A DNA stretch of 64,000 nucleotides. It comes from Prevotella sp. (GTDB taxonomy: Bacteria > Bacteroidota > Bacteroidia > Bacteroidales > Bacteroidaceae). The notes below the pieces were generated by a model, which saw only the letters and a program-made list of their open reading frames with translations, was not told where the DNA came from and did not search any database. The translations under genes and the position numbers were made by a program. The first letter of the stretch is position 1, and each line of letters opens with the position of its first letter. The stretch lies in assembly GCA_017458225.1 (NCBI GenBank), contig JAFTFX010000022.1, forward strand, positions 91,243-155,242, given 5' to 3'. Positions 58,750 through 64,000 of this stretch are shown piece by piece.

Positions 58750-60252
58750 ATGGAAATGAATGAAATGTATCTTTGGATTGCCATTGGCGTTGCCGTACTG
58801 GCCGTGTTTATCTTTATCTCGTATGTGAAGGCTCCGCCCTCGTTTGCCTATATCATCTCGGGTATCTGGAAGGAGCCCAAGGTGCTCATCGGTACGGGTG
58901 GTTTTCGCATTCCTTTCTTCCAGCGACTTGACCGCGTTTACCTGGGACAGATCACTGTTGACATCAAGACTGAGGAGAGCGTGCCCACCAACGACTTTAT
59001 CAACGTAGACGTGGATGCCGTGGCCAAGGTGCAGGTGCTGCCCGACAAGGACGGAACCCGACTGGCAGCCAAGAACTTCCTGAATATGACTCCCGACGAG
59101 ATTGCCGAGCAGTTGCAGGACTCGCTGCAGGGTAACATGCGTGAGATTATCGGTACGCTCGACCTGCGCTCGCTGAACACCGACCGCGACGGCTTCTCCG
59201 ATCAGGTGATGATGAAGGCCACGCCCGATATGGCCAAGCTGGGCATCAACATCATCTCGTGCAACATTCAGAATGTGACCGACCGCGAAGGCCTCATTCG
59301 TGACCTGGGTGCTGATAACACTGCCAAGATCAAGAAAGATGCTGCCATCAACCGTGCTGTGGCTGAGCGCGATGTGAAGATCGAGGTGTCGAAGGCCGAC
59401 AAGGCTTCTAACGATGCCCGTGTGGATGCCGACACGGCCATTGCTATCAAGAACAACGAACTGGCCCTGCGCCGTGCGGCCCTAAAGAAGGAGGCCGACA
59501 CCGCCCAGGCTGATGCTGATGCTGCCTACGCCATTCAGCAGCAGGAGCAACAGAAGACCATCAACATCAAGACTGTTGAGGCCGAGATTGAGAAGACCAA
59601 GCGCGAGCAAATTCTCTCGAAGGAGCAGATTGAGATCAAACAGAACCAACTGGCTGCCGAGGTGGAGAAGAAAGCCGATGCCGATAAATATAAGGTGGAG
59701 ATTGATGCTGCCGCCGATCTGGAGCAGCGCAAGCGTGTGGCTGAGGCTCAGAAGTATGAGGCCGAGCAGCGCGCACTGGCTCAGAATGCCGAGTCAGATG
59801 CTACCCGCTATCGTCTGGAGCAGGAGGCTGCCGGTATCAAGGCCAAGGGTGAGGCTGAGGCCTACGCCATTCAGAAGAAGGGTGAGGCTGAGGCTCTGGC
59901 TATGGATAAGAAGGCCGAGGCCTACAAGAAGTACAACAATGCTGCTGTGATGCAGATGATGATTGAGGTGCTGCCCCAGGTGGTGGAGAACGTGGCCAAG
60001 CCTATCTCGGCCATCAAGGACGTACACGTCTACAGCGGCGGTCAGGACACTGGTGCCGGCGTGGCTACCATGAGCGGCGGTGTGCCCATCGCCATCAAGC
60101 AGGCCTTTGACGTGCTGAAGTCGGCAACGGGTGTCGACATGGCCGACATTATGCGTGCAGGCACCATCGAGGCCAAGACCACACGCAACATCAACCTCAA
60201 CGACGAGGCTGCCGATGCCGTCGACAACATGATAGGAAAGAAGGGCAAATAA
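58750..60252 (+). CDS. Flotillin-like SPFH protein
   Basis: 500 aa (a second ATG at 58759). N-terminal membrane segment (YLWIAIGVAVLAVFIFISYV), SPFH domain (about 30-200: GTGGFRIPFFQRLDRVYLGQITVDIKTEESVPTNDFI), then a long Ala/Glu/Lys-rich coiled coil (about 200-420) with Glu-Ala repeats and a C-terminal tail. This matches the flotillin (FloA/YqiK-like) layout with predicted oligomer formation. It organises membrane microdomains. It ends 17 bases before the bidirectional terminator. Confidence 0.92.
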   Translation: MEMNEMYLWIAIGVAVLAVFIFISYVKAPPSFAYIISGIWKEPKVLIGTGGFRIPFFQRLDRVYLGQITVDIKTEESVPTNDFINVDVDAVAKVQVLPDKDGTRLAAKNFLNMTPDEIAEQLQDSLQGNMREIIGTLDLRSLNTDRDGFSDQVMMKATPDMAKLGINIISCNIQNVTDREGLIRDLGADNTAKIKKDAAINRAVAERDVKIEVSKADKASNDARVDADTAIAIKNNELALRRAALKKEADTAQADADAAYAIQQQEQQKTINIKTVEAEIEKTKREQILSKEQIEIKQNQLAAEVEKKADADKYKVEIDAAADLEQRKRVAEAQKYEAEQRALAQNAESDATRYRLEQEAAGIKAKGEAEAYAIQKKGEAEALAMDKKAEAYKKYNNAAVMQMMIEVLPQVVENVAKPISAIKDVHVYSGGQDTGAGVATMSGGVPIAIKQAFDVLKSATGVDMADIMRAGTIEAKTTRNINLNDEAADAVDNMIGKKGK

Positions 60253-60269
60253 TGAGTGCCTGAATAGAT

Positions 60270-60303
60270 AAAAAGAGCCCTTGCAATTGCAAGGACTCTT
60301 TTT
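60270..60303. terminator. Bidirectional terminator between flotillin and glycosyltransferase genes
   Basis: AAAAAGAGCCCTTGCAA faces TTGCAAGGACTCTTTTT: 17 positions with a single C/A mismatch and no extra loop. A and T runs on both sides serve both convergent genes. Confidence 0.9.
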
Positions 60304-60304
60304 A

Positions 60305-61429
60305 TTATGCCTGTTGTCCCACTTCGTGATAGAGGGCAAGCAGCTGTTCGGCTGTTTGCTTCCACGAAAAGAGTTTAGCGCGCTGTAATCCTACGGCGCG
60401 CTTTTCGTTGTAGAACTGCTCGTCGGTCTCCAGACGGATGAGTTGGTCAGCAATCTCGGTAGCATTTTCGGGATTGACAAGGATGGCCTCGGGGCCGCCT
60501 ATCTCGGGCATCGACGACGTGTTGCTGGTGATGACCGGCGTGCCGCAGGCCATGCCCTCCAGCAGAGGGATGCCGAAACTCTCGCGCAGCGAGGTGTAGA
60601 GGAAGCAGAAGGCATCGTTATAGATGCTGGGCAGGTCGCTGTTGGGAATATAGCCGGGCATGTGCAGATGCTCGCGTATGTGCTCAATGTGGTTGCGGCT
60701 GATGATGTCGTTTAGATACTGGCGGTCCAGATCGGCCATCAGCAGCGGCCGTTTCACTGCCGAGCGCTCCAGATAGTGCGCATAGGCCACCAGCGTGCGT
60801 TCGGTGTTCTTCTTCGGGTCGGTGTTGCCCAAAAAGAAGATGTAGCCTTTTTGATCGATATATTTCTTGTAGGTGTTGCCCGTGTCGCTGAGCACGCGGA
60901 ACCACTCGTTATAGCCGTTGTAGATCATGGCCATGCGCTCCTCGGGCATGTGCAGTTTCGACACGATGTTCTGCCGTTCGAAGTTCGACACCGTGATGAT
61001 GCGACGGCAGTGGGGCAGCACACGCGGCACCACCAGTCGGCGGTACAGCCATCCCATGTTTTGATAGAGCGACCGGTTCCGTTTGTCGCGCGGCTCCAGG
61101 AAAATGATGTCGTGGAGTGTCAGTACCAGTGGAATGCGGCAACCGATGGGTGCTGTGTTGCTGGTGCAGTGCAGCAGTTGCACGCCGGTCTTCCGGGCAG
61201 CGCGTGGCAACGCCCATTGCTCCCACAGTGGATAGGTGGGCATGCTTATCTCCACGATGTGCACATTGCTGGATTCCTGCACGCAGCGGTCTGGCCCCGG
61301 TTTTACGAAAACGAAGTACTCGTTCTCCTTGTCTATCTGCTGCAGTTGCAGAATCTCTTGCAGCACCACATAGTCCATGCCGTGCTTGTTGGCGCGAAAG
61401 ATGCGCTGTGCCTCGATGCCTATCTTCAT
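60305..61429 (-). CDS. Glycosyltransferase family 4 (GT-B)
   Basis: 374 aa. Typical N-terminal MKIGIEAQRIFRANKHGMDYV, a central HCTSNTAP and LTLHDIIFLEP segment, VSNFERQNIV, and FFLGNTDPKKNTERTLVAY. The donor-binding motif with two Glu (ESFGIPLLEGMACGTPVITSN) is complete. The acceptor is unknown; LPS or capsule glycans are likely. It starts 7 bases after pheS, so the two may be co-transcribed. Confidence 0.88.
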   Translation of the reverse strand: MKIGIEAQRIFRANKHGMDYVVLQEILQLQQIDKENEYFVFVKPGPDRCVQESSNVHIVEISMPTYPLWEQWALPRAARKTGVQLLHCTSNTAPIGCRIPLVLTLHDIIFLEPRDKRNRSLYQNMGWLYRRLVVPRVLPHCRRIITVSNFERQNIVSKLHMPEERMAMIYNGYNEWFRVLSDTGNTYKKYIDQKGYIFFLGNTDPKKNTERTLVAYAHYLERSAVKRPLLMADLDRQYLNDIISRNHIEHIREHLHMPGYIPNSDLPSIYNDAFCFLYTSLRESFGIPLLEGMACGTPVITSNTSSMPEIGGPEAILVNPENATEIADQLIRLETDEQFYNEKRAVGLQRAKLFSWKQTAEQLLALYHEVGQQA

Positions 61430-61436
61430 GACTGGT

Positions 61437-62498
61437 TCAGTCGGCAGCCTGGAACTCTTCCAGGAACTGCTGGTCGTTCTCTGAGAACATGCGCAGATCG
61501 CTGACGCGGTATTTCAGGTTGGTGATGCGCTCAACGCCCATGCCGAAGGCATAGCCGCTGTAGATGCTCGAGTCGATGCCGCACTGCTCCAGCACGTTGG
61601 GATCCACCATGCCGCAGCCCAGAATTTCAACCCAGCCGGTGTGCTTGCAGAAGCCGCAGCCTTCGCCGCCGCAGATGAAACATGAGATGTCCATCTCGGC
61701 CGAGGGTTCGGTGAAGGGGAAGTAGGAAGGACGCAGGCGAATCTTCGTGTCGGCACCGAACATCTCGCGTGCAAAGCTCAAGAGCACCTGCTTCAGGTCG
61801 GTGAACGACACGTTTTTGTCGATGTACAGGCCTTCCACCTGATGGAAGAAACAGTGGGCGCGCGCCGTGATGGCCTCGTTGCGATAGACGCGACCTGGGC
61901 AGATCACGCGGATGGGGGCAGTCAGTTTTCCGTCCTCGGTGTGCATCTGCTCCATGATGCGTGCCTGTACTGATGATGTGTGCGAGCGCAGCAGGATATT
62001 CTTCGTTACGTCGCCTCCGGGATGCTGCGACACGAAGAATGTGTCTTGCATGTCGCGTGCAGGATGGTCGGCGGCGAAGTTCATCTTCGTGAAGATGTGC
62101 AGGTCGTCTTCCACCTCGGGGCCGTCGGCCAGCACGAAGCCCATGCGCGAGAAAATGTCGATGATCTCATTGGTGACGATGGTCAGCGGATGACGTGTGC
62201 CCAGGCGGACAGGGTAGGGTGTGCGTGTCAGGTCGATGGCCTCGTCACCCGTCTCCTGCGTCTGACACTCCTCGCGCAGTTGGTTGATGCGGTCGGTGGC
62301 CAGCGTTTTCAGCTCGTTGATCTTCATGCCCACGGTCTTCTTCTCGTCGGCTGCCACATTGCGGAAATCGTTCATCAGGGCAGTGATCTCGCCCTTCTTG
62401 CTGAGGTATTTCAAACGAAGCTGTTCCACCTCGTCGGCATTCTTGGCGCTCAGCGTCTGTACTTCTTTCAGAAGTTGGTCAATCTTGTCAAGTATCAT
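61437..62498 (-). CDS. pheS: Phenylalanine--tRNA ligase alpha subunit
   Basis: 353 aa from the ATG at 62498; the longer reading would need TTG. The N-terminal coiled coil is followed by class II motifs: HPLTIVTNEIIDIFSRMGF (motif 1 region), HTSSVQARIMEQ, RVYRNEAITARAHCFFHQVEG (motif 2) and GFGMGVERITNLKYRVSDLR-like GMGVERITNLKY (motif 3). Residues 270-290 have the FICGGEGCGFCKHTGWVE Cys-rich insert. With PheT it forms the (alpha-beta)2 enzyme; pheT is not adjacent. Confidence 0.96.
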   Translation of the reverse strand: MILDKIDQLLKEVQTLSAKNADEVEQLRLKYLSKKGEITALMNDFRNVAADEKKTVGMKINELKTLATDRINQLREECQTQETGDEAIDLTRTPYPVRLGTRHPLTIVTNEIIDIFSRMGFVLADGPEVEDDLHIFTKMNFAADHPARDMQDTFFVSQHPGGDVTKNILLRSHTSSVQARIMEQMHTEDGKLTAPIRVICPGRVYRNEAITARAHCFFHQVEGLYIDKNVSFTDLKQVLLSFAREMFGADTKIRLRPSYFPFTEPSAEMDISCFICGGEGCGFCKHTGWVEILGCGMVDPNVLEQCGIDSSIYSGYAFGMGVERITNLKYRVSDLRMFSENDQQFLEEFQAAD

Positions 62499-62526
62499 GA
62501 TCAATGTGTAAATTGCAATTTGGCCA

Positions 62527-62534
62527 CAAAATTA
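62527..62534 (-). promoter_or_regulatory. -7 box of pheS
   Basis: TAATTTTG on the minus strand, match to TAnnTTTG, 28 bases before the ATG at 62498. Confidence 0.65.
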
Positions 62535-62545
62535 CAAAAAATAAA

Positions 62546-62574
62546 GAAAACAGCGAAACTTTTCCGCTGTTTTC
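62546..62574 (-). terminator. Terminator after the AAA/CYTH gene
   Basis: GAAAACAGCG (62546-62555) pairs with CGCTGTTTTC (62565-62574) around a 9-nt loop. On the minus strand a T-rich run follows. It lies 38 bases past the stop at 62613 and directly before the pheS promoter. Confidence 0.8.
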
Positions 62575-62612
62575 CATGTTTTTCAGTTTATAAACCGCTT
62601 TTTGAAGCGCAT

Positions 62613-63743
62613 CTATAACTTCTTCGCCAAATTATAATTGTAGTAGTGAGTGCTGCACGTAATGTCTTCCATGACCTGGATGAAGGGTGGGAACTTCACG
62701 CTCTTATGCTCGGTGATGCCCTTGGTCTCCAGAATGATGAGGCCGTCAAGCTGATCCTTGTAGAAGTCGAGTTCGAAGTATTGTCCCTTCCAGATGAAGC
62801 TGCGGCGCAGTTTGTGGATGGGCATCCGCTCGGGATCGGCCAGGGCGAGCATCATCTCGTAGAGGTTGTTGTTGATTTGTCGCTCGGTGACAATCTCCTC
62901 GGTGGGGGAGATGCGCTTGCGCGTGGTGTGCACGTTCACCACCTTCTGACTCTGCAGGTTCCCTGCGGCTGTGCGTCCCAGCCACACGCGGCGGCGCAGG
63001 CGCACTTCGGCATCGGGGTCGCCCGTCAGGTAGCACTGCGTAATCTCGCTCTCAGTGCAGTCGTCGGGCAGCTGGCCTATTACTTTCACAATGTATTTCC
63101 GCTCGTCTACGATGGGCTGCGGCAGACTGAGCACGTCGCTGATCTCTTTCAGCACGCGGTTCATCTTCTTGTCGAAGTCTTCGTCGTTGTTGATGACGCG
63201 CAGATGGGGGTGCCCCGTCCAGGCGGCGATGACCTTCTTGTCCAGCGACCGGGCTATGCGCAGGCCTTCCTCGTCGCCCGACTCATTACGCGAGGCATTG
63301 TTGGCCGTGGTGTAGTACTGCTCGGCACCGTCGGCCGCCGACACCAGGTGGAGCACGGCATCGTAGCGCTGGCGCAGTTCGGGGGTCGACGTGCCCACGG
63401 CGCGCGTGATGTCCTCCCAGGTCTCGGGGGCCATATAGGCTGAAATGTCCATGGTGCCACGGTCGCACACGATGATGCAGTCCTCCTGGAACTCCTGTGC
63501 CATGCGCGTGAACTTGTCCTCCAGTGCCATCTGTATTTCGAGCGTGGCTTTCTCGCCCTGATAGAAGAAGCCGCGGTTCTTTGTCAGGTAGTCCATGCCT
63601 GCCTGGGTGAAGAGCGTGGGTACTTCGGGGATGGTAAACACCTTGAATCCAAGGCTGGAGAAGTGTTCAATAACGCGCACCAGTGCCGATGTCTTGCCGG
63701 CGCAGGGGCCTCCTGTGAGAACGATTTTCGTGATGCTGCCCAT
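62613..63743 (-). CDS. P-loop NTPase (AAA_28) fused to a CYTH-like domain
   Basis: 376 aa. Residues 1-190 are a P-loop domain with Walker A TGGPCAGKTSALVR, a Walker-B-like CIIVCDRGTMDISAY and HLVSAADGAEQYYTTANNASR. This is the AAA_28 type seen in NadR-like and related kinases. Residues about 205-376 resemble a CYTH/triphosphate-tunnel fold: RKYIVKVIGQLPDDC, EVRLRRRVWLGR (basic tunnel residues), VTERQINNNLYEMMLALADPE, KLRRSFIWKGQYFELDFYKD and LIILETKGITEH. The classic N-terminal ExExK is not obvious. Related fused proteins are known in eukaryotes and bacteria, but the substrate here is unknown. Confidence 0.8.
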   Translation of the reverse strand: MGSITKIVLTGGPCAGKTSALVRVIEHFSSLGFKVFTIPEVPTLFTQAGMDYLTKNRGFFYQGEKATLEIQMALEDKFTRMAQEFQEDCIIVCDRGTMDISAYMAPETWEDITRAVGTSTPELRQRYDAVLHLVSAADGAEQYYTTANNASRNESGDEEGLRIARSLDKKVIAAWTGHPHLRVINNDEDFDKKMNRVLKEISDVLSLPQPIVDERKYIVKVIGQLPDDCTESEITQCYLTGDPDAEVRLRRRVWLGRTAAGNLQSQKVVNVHTTRKRISPTEEIVTERQINNNLYEMMLALADPERMPIHKLRRSFIWKGQYFELDFYKDQLDGLIILETKGITEHKSVKFPPFIQVMEDITCSTHYYNYNLAKKL

Positions 63744-63766
63744 AGATTGTTTGCTTTTTATGACTG

Positions 63767-63774
63767 CAAAAGTA
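63767..63774 (-). promoter_or_regulatory. -7 box of the AAA/CYTH gene
   Basis: TACTTTTG on the minus strand, match to TAnnTTTG, 23 bases before the ATG. Confidence 0.65.
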
Positions 63775-63812
63775 CAAAAAAATCAACAGTCAGCAAGTCT
63801 ATGGGGTTGGAT

Positions 63813-63874
63813 TTTTGCAAAAATTGCGGCAATTATTGCATAAATTGCTCAGATTATTGCATAAACTTTCAAGA
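63813..63874. repeat. 21-nt-period element related to the palindrome at 40892
   Basis: GCA recurs at 63817, 63838 and 63859 (21-nt step). Units GCATAAATTGCTCAGATTATT and GCAAAAATTGCGGCAATTAT align with those at 40898-40940, and both elements end in GCATAAA...TCAAGAT. It is no longer a perfect palindrome. Confidence 0.75.
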
Positions 63875-63909
63875 TAGAAGTGCAATTTCTTGGGAGCATA
63901 AATAGACTC

Positions 63910-63974
63910 CCTCTCCGCAGGACTCAGACGTTCTCGGAGCGTAGCGACGAGGTTGTCTGAGTCCTGCGGAGAGG
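63910..63974. repeat. Perfect 20-bp-arm hairpin near the window end
   Basis: CCTCTCCGCAGGACTCAGAC (63910-63929) is the exact reverse complement of 63955-63974. The 25-nt loop has an inner CTCG/CGAG stem. AAAAAT follows on the right side. No gene is visible between it and the window end, so it may be the terminator of a gene beyond, or a REP-like element. Confidence 0.85.
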
Positions 63975-64000
63975 AAAAATCAATCAGCAATGCAAATAAA

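Noticed and set aside
63799-63990. Minus-strand frame of 63 residues at the window end
   Set aside because: It runs through the 20-bp hairpin and the 21-nt element, both non-coding repeats, and has no recognisable domain.

Overview
The window looks like chromosomal DNA of a Bacteroidales bacterium, most likely Prevotella or a close relative. Three things point there. More than twenty genes are preceded by the Bacteroidetes sigma -7 box TAnnTTTG. Start codons lack strong Shine-Dalgarno sequences. The gene content is typical: parA-parB-DUF5683-lytic transglycosylase-RSH synteny, MlaE/MlaF, LptB, class III ribonucleotide reductase, DPP IV, PD40/DUF6057, a T9SS-type C-terminal domain and pectin enzymes. 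No rRNA, tRNA, CRISPR array or intact insertion sequence was seen.

Layout. 1-8.3 kb: a DPP IV fragment and an rRNA methyltransferase (minus), a histidine kinase (plus), lptB (minus) diverging from mlaE-mlaF and then parA-parB. 8.3-13.7 kb: DUF5683 protein, LysM lytic transglycosylase, RSH (p)ppGpp enzyme and a pectin methylesterase. 13.7-19.9 kb: esterase and MerR regulator (minus), an SPFH/ribbon-helix-helix/DUF1648 operon, and alaS. 19.85-28.5 kb is the most accessory part. It holds a decayed gene, a long hairpin, a two-way 22-nt repeat array, a HipBST-like tripartite toxin-antitoxin operon with two operator copies, a PIN toxin pair, and a run of secreted or membrane proteins of unknown function, one split by an in-frame TGA, below an AraC-type regulator. 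28.6-34.5 kb: TPR-AraC regulator (plus), then der-lipoprotein-dacB-mscS (minus). 34.6-39 kb: nrdD-nrdG with an unusual leader, then frr-rsgA (minus). 39-46.4 kb: FadL-like porin, BNR-4/LamG exoenzyme, 7TM-HD phosphodiesterase. 46.5-50.4 kb: gltX, waaA and an Rpn-like nuclease with a 12-nt repeat. 50.5-52.2 kb: gamma-carbonic anhydrase and an esterase/HAD fusion. 52.3-60.3 kb: OmpA-like lipoprotein, GH43, DUF6057, PD40, BadF-type kinase, flotillin. 60.3-64 kb: glycosyltransferase, pheS, and an AAA/CYTH ATPase (minus).

The most unusual signals are non-coding. Two unrelated arrays have an exact 22-nt period (about 20474-20628 and 50503-50655). Two related elements with a 21-nt period lie at about 40892-40960 and 63813-63874, one of them a perfect 56-bp palindrome. 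Two long perfect hairpins lie at 20336-20424 and 63910-63974. Several arrays sit at or overlap the 3' end of a minus-strand gene. The best protein-level leads are the HipBST-like operon with its paired operators, the esterase fused to a HAD domain that has lost its catalytic acids, and the P-loop/CYTH fusion.
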